DNA of 64,000 bases, from contig JAAWDY010000060.1 of assembly GCA_022793995.1 (NCBI GenBank), forward strand, positions 43,404-107,403, read 5' to 3'. The stretch comes from Coprococcus sp. GTDB taxonomy: Bacteria; Bacillota; Clostridia; Lachnospirales; Lachnospiraceae. The first letter of the stretch is position 1. Each line of letters begins with the position of its first letter. The position numbers were made by a program, and so were the translations under genes. The notes under the pieces were generated by a model. The model was not told where the DNA came from. It saw only the letters and a list, made by a program, of their open reading frames with translations, and searched no databases. This document shows positions 8,462-16,837 of the stretch, in pieces.

Positions 8462-8500
8462 TGAGAGATCAAAAAGCATGCGAAGCTTTTTGATCTCTCA
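8462..8500 (-). terminator. 16-bp perfect hairpin between convergent genes
   Basis: TGAGAGATCAAAAAGC at 8462-8477 is the exact complement of 8485-8500, with a 7-nt loop. On the minus strand it is followed by TTTTCTT, so it mainly terminates the permease gene, but it can serve both convergent units. Confidence 0.8.
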
Positions 8501-8519
8501 TGAAATCTTATTCGTCATG

Positions 8520-10538
8520 TTATAGGGGGGCCAAACTGCTTGCCTCTATAAAATGCTGGACGTCGGAATCTGTACCGACGATCCAAATCACATCGCCGGC
8601 AAGAATTTCCATGTCGGCATGCGGCATCATGGTAGAATCCCCGTCACGGTCAATACCGATAACCATGCAATGGGTGTCGGACTGAATTCTGGAGTCCTTT
8701 ATTGCTTTGCCGCAGAAGGATTCTGTTCCAGTAACTTTATATTCCAGGCAGGTAAGCGGCGACTGGCGTTCCATTTCCCCGAAGCCCATGTAATCCTTTA
8801 ATGTGTGCATGGTATATTTTGAGCCAATATCGCAGTTATCACAGAACCGGCGTATGGATTTCTTTAGTCCCATGGCAAAGACCCGGTCATTTTCATAGAT
8901 ATTTGTCCTGCCGGAAGGAAGCATCAGCATTTCTGTTCCGCGTTCGATTTTCAAAATAAATACGCTGCGTGTTTTGCCCCAGTTCAGCTCCATGAGAGAC
9001 TGCCCAGCATAAGCGGCGTCTTTGGGTACAATGAAAGATACGATCCGGTAATCATCTTCAAGCACTTCGGTCAAATGCGGCACTTTTAGATTCGAGGCTG
9101 CCATACTCGCGAAAAGGAAGGAAGCACGCCGCAGTCGGGAATAACGTTTTCTTTGGCTGTAATCCAGAACGTAGAGGACAAGCCCTGCAAGCATCCATGT
9201 CCAAAAGAGAAGGGTCGCGGTCGTACCCATGTAAACCGGCTGTCCTGGTATGAACAAAAGGACAAGGAGGACTGCCATCACGATTCCCGCGAACCAGGCG
9301 GTCTTCACGCCTCCGGGTATCTTATAGGGTCTTTTCAAATCCGGTTCAGTATGTCTTAATTTTACAAGACAGAAGGCAGTAATCATCCAACTCACAACAT
9401 AACCTGCCGCTGAAAAGGTGGTGAGCGAACCGATCAAGCCGCTCCCGAGGAATGGGCCGATCAGCGAGGCGATAAAAGTCACTTTGAGCGCATGGACAGG
9501 CGTCTCGTATTTGGGATGCTGTTTGGCAAGGATATTGGGAACAATACTGACCCGCGACATTGCCATAAGGATCTGCGAAGAAGCCATCATAAATCCGTTC
9601 CAGGTGGTGAGAAGGCCGCAGATGGCGCCTACAAGGATAATGAGGTATAATAAGGTTCCAAGCGGCGCGGGGTAGATCTCTCTGAAAAGGAGAGCGGCCG
9701 AAGGACTGCCAAAGTGCGTAAATTCTTTCCATGGATAAGCTCCGCCCAGCGTCACCAGAAGCAGCGCATAGAAGAGGCAGGACAGAACCACGGTCATGAC
9801 AACGGTCTTTCCCACGGATTTCGGATTGCCGCCCGCACTCTCGATGCCCTGTGGAATCGTCTCGAATCCTGCCAGGAAAAAAGGAACGGAGGCGAGAATC
9901 GAAAAGGTTCCACCCATAAAAGAATGATGGGAACCCTGCCCAGTATTTTCATATAATGGATAGAAATTGGAAACATCCAGTTTGAATAAAGCGCATATCA
10001 TGGCAAGGATGCCTGCGCCGACCAGGGCGAAACAGAGGACTCTCTGCAGAATGGCAGAACTTGTCACACCGCGCCGGTTGATAAGGTAAAGCAATATGGA
10101 TATGAATGTCCCTACGATGATGTGTCCCAAGTAGATCTCAGCCCCGGCTAATGTGTAAAGAGGAGAACCGAACTTAATCTGCGGGACAAGTATACTTAAA
10201 ATATCTACTACATAGATTGCTTCCCATGGTATGATAGTTATGAATGCTCCGAACGCCGCCCAGCCGGATACGAATGACATACGATCTCCGAACGCGCGGA
10301 ACGCATATGCCATGCCTCCGCCTGATACAGGAAGCATGGAACACAGCTCACAATAGCATAAAGATACTGGAATCATCATCACTAACGCAAGAATATAACC
10401 GAATGCGGCTGGCAGAGGACCTCCGCTTCCTGCAATCCAGTTATTAATAGAAACAGCCCACCCAACACCTACGATGGATCCAAAACCGATACAAAAAAAA
10501 TCAACAGCGCTTACTCCTCCCGAACTTTTTTTCCCCAT
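8520..10538 (-). CDS. APC-family permease with two C-terminal RCK_C/TrkA-C-like domains
   Basis: A 672-residue protein. Residues 1-480 form an APC-superfamily transporter of about 12 membrane segments, with the family's first-helix unwinding motif GFGSIVGVGW and a conserved PVSGGGMAYAF region; substrate is probably an amino acid or amine. The last 170 residues are soluble and contain two copies of an RCK_C-like fold, ending in ENDRVFAMG and AGDVIWIVG, as in the regulatory domains of TrkA/KtrA K+ channels. Such domains bind nucleotides, in some families c-di-AMP, so allosteric control is plausible. The gene is monocistronic, with a promoter at 10602-10630. Substrate and ligand are not readable from the sequence. 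Confidence 0.8.
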   Translation of the reverse strand: MGKKSSGGVSAVDFFCIGFGSIVGVGWAVSINNWIAGSGGPLPAAFGYILALVMMIPVSLCYCELCSMLPVSGGGMAYAFRAFGDRMSFVSGWAAFGAFITIIPWEAIYVVDILSILVPQIKFGSPLYTLAGAEIYLGHIIVGTFISILLYLINRRGVTSSAILQRVLCFALVGAGILAMICALFKLDVSNFYPLYENTGQGSHHSFMGGTFSILASVPFFLAGFETIPQGIESAGGNPKSVGKTVVMTVVLSCLFYALLLVTLGGAYPWKEFTHFGSPSAALLFREIYPAPLGTLLYLIILVGAICGLLTTWNGFMMASSQILMAMSRVSIVPNILAKQHPKYETPVHALKVTFIASLIGPFLGSGLIGSLTTFSAAGYVVSWMITAFCLVKLRHTEPDLKRPYKIPGGVKTAWFAGIVMAVLLVLLFIPGQPVYMGTTATLLFWTWMLAGLVLYVLDYSQRKRYSRLRRASFLFASMAASNLKVPHLTEVLEDDYRIVSFIVPKDAAYAGQSLMELNWGKTRSVFILKIERGTEMLMLPSGRTNIYENDRVFAMGLKKSIRRFCDNCDIGSKYTMHTLKDYMGFGEMERQSPLTCLEYKVTGTESFCGKAIKDSRIQSDTHCMVIGIDRDGDSTMMPHADMEILAGDVIWIVGTDSDVQHFIEASSLAPL

Positions 10539-10601
10539 TTTTTATTTCTCCTTTGGTAAAATTGCCCATATATTGGGCTTCTCAATTCCAAACCTTAATT
10601 C

Positions 10602-10630
10602 ATTATATACAGACAGGGTACAGGAGTCAA
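10602..10630 (-). promoter_or_regulatory. promoter of the APC permease gene
   Basis: On the minus strand, TTGACT (10630-10625) and TATAAT (10607-10602) are separated by 17 bp. This is a near-consensus sigma-A promoter about 65 bp upstream of the permease start. Confidence 0.75.
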
Positions 10631-10653
10631 GATGGAGGAGGCCAGTTTTCAGG

Positions 10654-10682
10654 TTGAAAAACAAGGATATTTTTGCTAGTAT
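10654..10682 (+). promoter_or_regulatory. promoter of the LD-carboxypeptidase gene
   Basis: TTGAAA and TAGTAT are separated by 17 bp, divergent from the permease promoter and about 100 bp upstream of the LD-carboxypeptidase start. Confidence 0.55.
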
Positions 10683-10784
10683 GACATATAGAAAGCGATG
10701 TATTGCAATAACGGGAAAAAAGACATATCCATGGGAATGCGGATTCCTAAAATCTAGCGATAACAATAGAAGGAGAGACGGCAT

Positions 10785-11669
10785 ATGCGGGCAAAATGTT
10801 TGACAGAGAAGGGGACGATCGGAATCTGTTCACCGAGCCATCTGGTGGATTTTGAAGAATTTCAGCACATATTGTCTGAAATCCGAAAAAGAGGATTCGG
10901 AGTACAAGAAGCAGATAATTTATATAAAGATACATATGGTTATCTTGCCACCCCGCAGGAGCGGGCGGACGATTTTAACCAGTTGATAGCTGACCGGGAT
11001 GCTGACCTGGTCTTTTTCGGAGGTGGGGAAGGAGCCAATGAACTGCTTCCTTATATTGATTATGACCTGATCCGTAAAAATCCGAAACAAATATGCAGTT
11101 ATAGCGATGGGACGACAATTTTAAACGCGGTATGGGCAATGACAGGTCTGGAAACATATTATGGGCAGACGCCGTACCTTTTCAAAAATATTACACAATA
11201 TGATGAAGCGCAGTTTATGGATCATATTGTAACAGGGAAGGCGGCGAAACATAGTTCCAACAGTGCGTGGCAGGTTCAGACTACGGGAAAAGCCGAAGGC
11301 ATTTTAGTGGGCGGATACGCACGGAATTTTGCTTTGCTTTTAAACGGAGGGTATTTTCCGATTGATCTAAAGAAGAAATATATTCTGTTTATAGAGGACG
11401 CTGATAATTTTGGAGTGGGGTATGTGAGCGCGATGCTCTCGCATATAGAGCAGCATGAGTTTATGCAGAGCGTTACAGGAGTAATATATGGGCATTCTTT
11501 TGAGAAAGATCATCATCGCCTGCTTGAGAGATTAAAAAGGCTGGGCAAGCAATATCAGATTCCGGTCGTGTATTGCGATGATTTCGGGCACGGAACGAAT
11601 CACGCGATCTTACCGATCGGAAGAATGGCAAAACTTGACACAGAGGAGAAAGAATTGATTTATATATAG
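10785..11669 (+). CDS. S66-family peptidase (LD-carboxypeptidase / MccF-like)
   Basis: A 294-residue serine peptidase of family S66. LD-carboxypeptidases remove terminal D-alanine from muropeptide tetrapeptides during wall recycling; relatives of the MccF type cleave microcin C. The nucleophile serine is in CSYSDGTT, the catalytic glutamate in LFIEDADNFG, and the catalytic histidine in DDFGHGTNH, in the family's order. No signal peptide is visible, so it should act in the cytoplasm. AGGAG precedes the ATG. It is a single gene with its own promoter. Choosing between wall recycling and self-immunity is not possible from sequence alone. Confidence 0.85.
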   Translation: MRAKCLTEKGTIGICSPSHLVDFEEFQHILSEIRKRGFGVQEADNLYKDTYGYLATPQERADDFNQLIADRDADLVFFGGGEGANELLPYIDYDLIRKNPKQICSYSDGTTILNAVWAMTGLETYYGQTPYLFKNITQYDEAQFMDHIVTGKAAKHSSNSAWQVQTTGKAEGILVGGYARNFALLLNGGYFPIDLKKKYILFIEDADNFGVGYVSAMLSHIEQHEFMQSVTGVIYGHSFEKDHHRLLERLKRLGKQYQIPVVYCDDFGHGTNHAILPIGRMAKLDTEEKELIYI

Positions 11670-11708
11670 GTGTTTTGATACTGCCTTTCCCCGTTCTTCA
11701 TAAGACCA

Positions 11709-11762
11709 TTAAGAAAACTTAAGAAATCCATTACAGGATATTTAAGAAATATGGATTATATT
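11709..11762 (+). promoter_or_regulatory. Pho-box-like direct repeats and -10 box upstream of TVP38 gene
   Basis: Hexamers TTAAGA, TTAAGA, TTACAG and TTAAGA start at 11709, 11719, 11731 and 11742, spaced 10-12 bp, and are followed by TATATT at 11757-11762. No -35 box is present at the expected distance; the repeats occupy that place. This is the layout of promoters activated by OmpR/PhoB-class regulators, whose Gram-positive Pho box is TTAACA-like with 11-bp periodicity. Confidence 0.5.
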
Positions 11763-11832
11763 AGTGTAAGAAAAGAACGGTACAAGGGTATCCTAACAAA
11801 AAGGATATCGGTATGGGGAAGGATGGGGCTGT

Positions 11833-12390
11833 ATGAGCAAGAAAGTCAAAATATTCGTTACGGTAGGATTTGTTATCATTGTTTTGTTTTTTCTGAAACA
11901 GTTTTTTGACCAGAAGATCGATTCAGTAGAATCTCTGCAGAATTACATGAAAAGTTTTGGCCTTGCCGCGCCTTTGGCACTCACCGTATTTCAGGCAGTA
12001 CAGGTGGTAGTCCCGGTGCTTCCCGGGTATCTGGGGTGTGCCGCCGGTGCGGTTGCGTTCGGATGCATGCCGGGATTCTGGTGCAACTATATCGGCATCA
12101 GCGTCGGCTCGATCATTGCTTATTTCTTGGCGCGAAGGTATGGGGTTGATCTTATACTTTCCCTTTTTCCGCAGAAACAATATGAAAAATGGAGCGGACG
12201 AATAGAAAAGAGCAGATCCTATGATTGGTTTCTTTTTGTAGCCACATTACTTCCTTTATTTCCAGACGACTTTTTGTGCTATTTTTCGGGACTGATGAAA
12301 ATGAATAGCAAAAAATTTATCTGGATCATTATTCTGGGAAAACCGTGGTGTATCCTGGCGTACAGCGCGGCGTTCGGGATGATACAATAA
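11833..12390 (+). CDS. TVP38/TMEM64 (VTT-domain) membrane protein
   Basis: A 185-residue integral membrane protein of the DedA/VTT superfamily, with an N-terminal membrane anchor, the re-entrant segment VVPVLPGYLGCAAGAVAFG, the GISVGSIIAYFLARRYG motif, and a second conserved half, LLPLFPDDFLCYFSGLMKM. Members of this superfamily move lipids across the membrane, and some recycle undecaprenyl phosphate. It is monocistronic, behind a repeat-rich promoter and in front of a terminator. The acidic residues in PDDF are conserved in the family. The lipid substrate is unknown. Confidence 0.82.
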   Translation: MSKKVKIFVTVGFVIIVLFFLKQFFDQKIDSVESLQNYMKSFGLAAPLALTVFQAVQVVVPVLPGYLGCAAGAVAFGCMPGFWCNYIGISVGSIIAYFLARRYGVDLILSLFPQKQYEKWSGRIEKSRSYDWFLFVATLLPLFPDDFLCYFSGLMKMNSKKFIWIIILGKPWCILAYSAAFGMIQ

Positions 12391-12458
12391 TGTCAATTTC
12401 CATTTGAGAACACGGGTAGATACGCCTTTTGTAAAATATGTCGCCCTATGGGCTGTTG

Positions 12459-12488
12459 GGTGAGAGGTCAAAAACTCTCACCTTTTTT
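12459..12488 (+). terminator. rho-independent terminator after TVP38 gene
   Basis: GGTGAGAG pairs with CTCTCACC across an 8-nt loop and is followed by six T residues at 12483-12488. Confidence 0.9.
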
Positions 12489-12538
12489 ATTGCCAATAGT
12501 TTTTTTGTTATACTCTTACACCTTTTGTAATCTACCAT

Positions 12539-12766
12539 TCAGAATTTCAATTCCTCTTTCGACAGGTTGACACCTAATAATGTACTTGGAGAAAGCTTTA
12601 AGGCATAGCAAAGTTCTGCAAGCATATCGGCGTCCGGTCTTGTTAATCCCCTGTCCCCAATTTTTGAAACACGTCCATTACTGACGCCAAGCTGCTCTTC
12701 TAGTTGTTTCTGGTTTATTCCAAGCTCCTCTCTGTATTTAATCCTTGATAGAAAGAAGTAATAATA
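12539..12766 (-). pseudogene. remnant of an XRE-family HTH regulator
   Basis: Reading the minus strand gives 70-odd codons ending at TGA 12541-12539: RIKYREELGINQKQLEEQLG, then VSNGRVSKIGDRGLTRPDAD, then MLAELCYALKLSPSTLLGVN. This is a Cro/C1-type helix-turn-helix domain. The frame is closed upstream by TAG at 12769-12767 and has no ATG, GTG or TTG before the domain. A second frame starts with ATG at 12784 and ends just where the domain begins, so a frameshift or start loss has probably broken the gene. It may be a small regulator using an unusual start, but a decaying copy is more likely. Confidence 0.6.
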
Positions 12767-12913
12767 CTATTTTGCCAGCTACCATAAAAAGAGAAAAACT
12801 CTTTTGTAAAACCGACAAAGAATTTGCCAAATGTAAAAAGATGTAATATGATAAATATAAGAACATCGGGAAGGCCCGGGAACGATAACTGTGAGGGAAG
12901 GGATGGGCAGGGT

Positions 12914-13585
12914 ATGCGGATAAAAGGGGTCATATTTGACATGGACGGTCTGATGATCGACACGGAAAAGGTTTATAACCGTTGTATGGTAAGGGCGGCA
13001 AACGAACTGGGATATCCTATGGAGCGGGGGCACGCTCTGATGCTCCGAAGCCTGGATGTCCGGCTGGCACAAGCGTTGATGAAGACATATTTTGGGGAGA
13101 CTTACGAGCATGGGAAGGTGCGCAAGCTATACCATCAGTATGTGGACGAATATTTTACTTCCCACAAGATTGAGGTCAAGCCAGGGCTGTTCGATCTGCT
13201 TACCTATCTGAAGGAGCGGCGTTACCTAACATGTGTGGCAACGTCGACGGAGCGGGGACGTGCGAATATGCTGCTGGAAAAGATTGGGGCAAAGCCGTAT
13301 TTTGGACATTTTTGTTTTGGTTTCGAGCTTGCGCACAGTAAGCCGGCGCCGGATATTTATTTAAAAGCCGCCAAAGAGATAGGGCTCCAGACAAAGGAGT
13401 GCATGGCTCTTGAGGATTCCCCCAATGGAGTGCGCTCCGCCTTTGCGGCGGGATGTTGTACCGTGATGGTGCCGGATTTGACACAGCCGGATGAAGAAAT
13501 CAATCCTATGATTTATGCGAAAGTGGACAGCCTGTTGGATGTGAAAAAAATTCTGGAAAATCCAAAAGAGCTGGAAAAAAAGTAG
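12914..13585 (+). CDS. HAD-superfamily phosphatase / beta-phosphoglucomutase-like
   Basis: A 223-residue HAD subfamily IA hydrolase. Motif I is DMDGLMIDTE (nucleophile and acid/base aspartates), motif II is VATSTER, the lysine of motif III is in AHSKPAPDIY, and motif IV is EDSPNGVRSA. A helical cap is inserted after motif I, as in beta-phosphoglucomutases and sugar-phosphate phosphatases. The ATG at 12914 is chosen because the fold begins right there and a GGGCAGGG purine run precedes it. It lies 16 bp upstream of a ROK regulator gene and probably forms an operon with it, pointing to sugar- or polyol-phosphate metabolism. The substrate is not known. Confidence 0.85.
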   Translation: MRIKGVIFDMDGLMIDTEKVYNRCMVRAANELGYPMERGHALMLRSLDVRLAQALMKTYFGETYEHGKVRKLYHQYVDEYFTSHKIEVKPGLFDLLTYLKERRYLTCVATSTERGRANMLLEKIGAKPYFGHFCFGFELAHSKPAPDIYLKAAKEIGLQTKECMALEDSPNGVRSAFAAGCCTVMVPDLTQPDEEINPMIYAKVDSLLDVKKILENPKELEKK

Positions 13586-13601
13586 AACTGGGAGAGGCGT
13601 T

Positions 13602-14858
13602 ATGAAGTTAGGCTCGAATATTATTGATATACAGAAAAAAAACCGCTGTATTGTACTTCAGACTTTGATGGAACATCCTAAGATTTCCCGGGTCGATCTG
13701 GTAAGGATTACGGAGCTGAATAAGGCGACGATCACCAATATCATCCGTGATTTTATGGAAATTGGAATTGTAAAGGAAATTGGGCAGATTTCCTCCAGCA
13801 GCGGACGTAAGGTCGCTGGGATTAGTCTCTGCATGGAGGATGTGGTGTCGGTTATTGTGTGTATCCGTAAAGATTATGTGTCCGCGGCGGTCTGTACCGT
13901 ACAAGGTGTGATTGAGAATCAAATCAAGGCGGTATATAAGGACGACAGTGATATCCAGAAGATTCTAAAACAATACAAAGAGGCGGTAGAGAAGCAGCTT
14001 GCCTATTGCCGGGAAAAGAACTTAAAGGTTCTCGGACTTTCGGTGGCGACACTGGGATGGCTGTTCCATGAGGAGGATCGTTATTATATCAAAGCGGACG
14101 CCATAGAGGTCCTTGGACAGGTAGATATCAAAGGCGCTTTTAAAGAAATGTTCCCGGACATGGAGATCTGGGTAGACCATGACGCGAACATGAGCGCGCT
14201 GGCGGAATGGCGTAGATTGGGTGAAAAGAGCGAGAGAATGCCGGAATCCCTGCTCAGCATTGTGGGGGGGATCGGATTTGGAGGCGGTATTATTATCCGA
14301 GGAGAGGTGTTCAGCGGTTTTAACGGAATTGCCGGCGAGGTGGGGCATATGGGAATCAACTGCCTGACAAGAAGGCGCAGCAAGAACAGTGATTTCAGCG
14401 GAATTTGGGAGGACTATGCCTCGCCTCTTTCGATACAGGATAATGTACGGGAGAATTGGATGGATTACTCGGATACCGTTCTGGCGGAGGATTCCAGCCT
14501 AGAAGAAATATATGAAGCGTATGAGGCAGGAGATGAACTGGCAGAATGGGTCATGAAGCGGGCTGCGCGCTATCTTGCCTATGGACTGACCGGCGTGATT
14601 TTTATCCTGAACCCAGAAGTGATCGTGCTGGGCGACGAGATTATCCGTAGTAAGAAATTCGAGAAACAGCTCTATTCTTATATGAAACGGTTTCTTCCGG
14701 CAGAGCTGAATAAGACGCTGAATATTCAATTTTCCGAGTATGATAAGAATGGGATTCTGATCGGCGCCGGCTTTGCGATGGTAAAACATTATCTGAGAAC
14801 GTATGAAATGATAGACTTTATCACAGAGGCGTATAAGAAAGAACCGGCGTCTCCCTGA
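13602..14858 (+). CDS. ROK-family transcriptional regulator (NagC/XylR type) without the usual zinc motif
   Basis: A 418-residue protein with an N-terminal winged helix (ISRVDLVRITELNKATITNI) and a C-terminal ROK sugar-kinase-like domain (IVGGIGFGGGIII, GIAGEVGHMGINC). ROK repressors normally carry a CxCGxxGC zinc site after GHM; here that stretch reads CLTRRRSKNSDFSG and the cysteines are missing, so the domain probably senses ligand without catalysis. It faces the polyol catabolic genes and is the natural candidate to control the divergent promoters at 17.9-18.2 kb. The ligand is likely the imported sugar or a phosphorylated derivative, by inference. Confidence 0.85.
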   Translation: MKLGSNIIDIQKKNRCIVLQTLMEHPKISRVDLVRITELNKATITNIIRDFMEIGIVKEIGQISSSSGRKVAGISLCMEDVVSVIVCIRKDYVSAAVCTVQGVIENQIKAVYKDDSDIQKILKQYKEAVEKQLAYCREKNLKVLGLSVATLGWLFHEEDRYYIKADAIEVLGQVDIKGAFKEMFPDMEIWVDHDANMSALAEWRRLGEKSERMPESLLSIVGGIGFGGGIIIRGEVFSGFNGIAGEVGHMGINCLTRRRSKNSDFSGIWEDYASPLSIQDNVRENWMDYSDTVLAEDSSLEEIYEAYEAGDELAEWVMKRAARYLAYGLTGVIFILNPEVIVLGDEIIRSKKFEKQLYSYMKRFLPAELNKTLNIQFSEYDKNGILIGAGFAMVKHYLRTYEMIDFITEAYKKEPASP

Positions 14859-14918
14859 AGGTTACGGTATCGTACTGTTTGTATTTCCAACGGTACAGAA
14901 CCCAGCCGGGGACGCCGG
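14844..14918. terminator. long hairpin between convergent ROK and VOC genes
   Basis: CCGGCGTCTCC at 14844-14854, overlapping the ROK stop, pairs with GGGGACGCCGG at 14908-14918 through 11 bp including one G-U. The stem encloses a partly paired 53-nt loop (GGTT/AACC, GTAC/GTAC). No U-tract is seen on either strand, so terminator function is uncertain. Confidence 0.45.
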
Positions 14919-14931
14919 TATTGTGAGATCG

Positions 14932-15327
14932 CTACAGGACTTGACAATATTCTATCTGTTCTTTAGTAGGGCTTTCAATTTTAAAATAACGGCATCCTTT
15001 TTCCCAGAAGTTAGGAATGCCTTCAATTCCGTTAGTCGTAATCGTATATCCGGCGTCTACACAGAACTTATAATCCGCCTCGATATCGTTAGAAACGTAA
15101 GAAATATGGTCGATCTTCCCCTTTGCATCTTTCGCGAGAGCGTCGTCCTGGTACATCTCATATGTAACCGAACCGTCTGCGGTAGTCAAAAAGTAGACAT
15201 TTTGTCCGCTGTCGTTTTGAAATTTTCCTTTCACAGATAAACCGAGAATCTCCTGATACCATGCGGCGTCTGCTTCTACGTCGGAAACGGCAAGCCCAAT
15301 ATGGTCTAAAGGTCTGTTTTTAATCAT
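14932..15327 (-). CDS. VOC / glyoxalase-like metalloprotein
   Basis: A 131-residue vicinal-oxygen-chelate protein with two beta-alpha-beta-beta-beta modules. Likely metal ligands are the histidine in LDHIGLAVSD, the glutamate in VTYEMYQ, the histidine in IDHISYVS and the glutamate in EQIEYCQ, the H-E-H-E order of glyoxalase I and methylmalonyl-CoA epimerase. The ATG at 15327 follows AGGAGG; it overlaps the kinase stop codon by 8 bp, so it is the last gene of the dehydrogenase-kinase operon. In that setting it might epimerise or isomerise a keto-sugar intermediate, but the substrate is unknown. Confidence 0.78.
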   Translation of the reverse strand: MIKNRPLDHIGLAVSDVEADAAWYQEILGLSVKGKFQNDSGQNVYFLTTADGSVTYEMYQDDALAKDAKGKIDHISYVSNDIEADYKFCVDAGYTITTNGIEGIPNFWEKGCRYFKIESPTKEQIEYCQVL

Positions 15328-16810
15328 GAATCGTATCCTCCTGTTCATCCAGTTTATCGTAGAGCGATTTGATACTCTGACTGATGAACTGGTATTTTTG
15401 ATATTGTTTTTCATAGCTGCATTCCGGAGCGTATGTGTGCGCGACCCCTGTGAAGGCGCGGACCGCGTCCGCATAAGAGGCGTAATCTTTGCAGGAGATG
15501 GCGCTGATAATAGCAAGTCCCATGATGCCGGCCTGGGGATTCGCCAGAATGTGGATGGGAAAACCGATGACATCCGATTTCATCTGCATGTACAGGGCTG
15601 CTTTTGAGACGCCGCCGGAAGCGGTAAGTTTCTTGATGTCCACTCCAATTTTATGAAAGATTTCCATGCTTACCCTGGCCTCATAACACAGCCCTTCCAG
15701 GAGGGCGCGGAACATCTGTGGACGGGTCACGGTTACGTCAATCCCAAGAAATCCTCCCAGTGCACGGTTTTTGGGGTCCATCAGGCTGACCTTTGAAAGA
15801 TAAGGGAGGAAAAATACATCCCCGGCGCTTTCGGGGCAGCTTTGGTATAGCTCGTCATAGGAAAGAGCTTCATTTTCATAAAAATTGCGGATAAACCAGT
15901 TGATACTGGAACCGTGGGTAAGATTTCCGGTGATAATAATGTAATGTTCTTTGTCGATGTAGGGTTCAAAGCATAATTGATTTTCAATAATCAAATCATT
16001 CAAGTGTGTTTTATGTACGACGCAGTTAATGCTTTCAGTAGAACCCTGCCCGAGCATGACTTCACCGGGGACAAGGGAACCGGATCCTAACGTGGCGGCG
16101 CACTGGTCGTGGATTCCCATAATGACCGAGAGATGAGCAGGTAGCCCCAGTTTTCGGGAAAGTTCAGCCTTTAGAGGGCCGAGCGTCGTACCCGGCGGCG
16201 TGATTTTGGAAAACCGTTCGATTGGGATGTCGAAGAGTTTTCCGATTTTTTCGGACCATTCCAGGGTGCGGGCATCAAAAAACATGGTCCTAGAAGCGCT
16301 TCCCGGGTCGATCGCGCGTATCCCGGAAAGCATATACGTAATGTAATCTCCAAATAAAAAGAATTTTTCCGCCTTTTCTAAAAGTCCGGGCATATGTTTC
16401 CGGAACCAGACGAACTTATTCAGGGTGAACATCTGATTTACAGAAACGCCAGTGATCTGGTGGAGCTCATACGGGGTAATCTTAGCTTCAATTTCCGGCA
16501 AGGTATCTTTACACCGTTGATCCAGATATACAATTCCGTTATATAAAATGTTTTCGTCCTGATCCAGCATCACCATGGATTCCCCGATCGAGGAAACTGC
16601 GATTGTGCGCGCATCTTCTGCGTGCGGGGCGATTTCCTTAAGAACGTCAAGGACAGATTCCCATACCTGCGCCGGATTTAGTTCCACCCAGCCAGGTTTG
16701 GGGGAAATAAAAGGATATTCCCGTCCTGCGGAGAAAAGAATCATTCCATCCGGACTGATGACAGCTGCCTTGCAGCCGGAGGTGCCTACGTCAAGTCCAA
16801 TATAAGACAT
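15320..16810 (-). CDS. FGGY-family carbohydrate kinase (xylulokinase-like)
   Basis: A 496-residue sugar kinase. The N-terminus YIGLDVGTSGCKAAVISPDG is the phosphate-1 loop, GIHDQCAATLGSG and MLGQGSTES form the core of the second domain, and TASGGVSKAALYMQMKSDV is the adenosine-binding segment. The pattern is closest to xylulokinases, but the FGGY family changes specificity easily. It is encoded directly downstream of a zinc polyol dehydrogenase (27-bp gap), so a polyol such as xylitol or arabitol may be oxidised to a ketose, which this enzyme phosphorylates for the pentose phosphate pathway. The precise substrate is an inference. Confidence 0.85.
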   Translation of the reverse strand: MSYIGLDVGTSGCKAAVISPDGMILFSAGREYPFISPKPGWVELNPAQVWESVLDVLKEIAPHAEDARTIAVSSIGESMVMLDQDENILYNGIVYLDQRCKDTLPEIEAKITPYELHQITGVSVNQMFTLNKFVWFRKHMPGLLEKAEKFFLFGDYITYMLSGIRAIDPGSASRTMFFDARTLEWSEKIGKLFDIPIERFSKITPPGTTLGPLKAELSRKLGLPAHLSVIMGIHDQCAATLGSGSLVPGEVMLGQGSTESINCVVHKTHLNDLIIENQLCFEPYIDKEHYIIITGNLTHGSSINWFIRNFYENEALSYDELYQSCPESAGDVFFLPYLSKVSLMDPKNRALGGFLGIDVTVTRPQMFRALLEGLCYEARVSMEIFHKIGVDIKKLTASGGVSKAALYMQMKSDVIGFPIHILANPQAGIMGLAIISAISCKDYASYADAVRAFTGVAHTYAPECSYEKQYQKYQFISQSIKSLYDKLDEQEDTIHD

Positions 16811-16837
16811 AAAGAATCCTCCTGTTCTGAAAAATTA

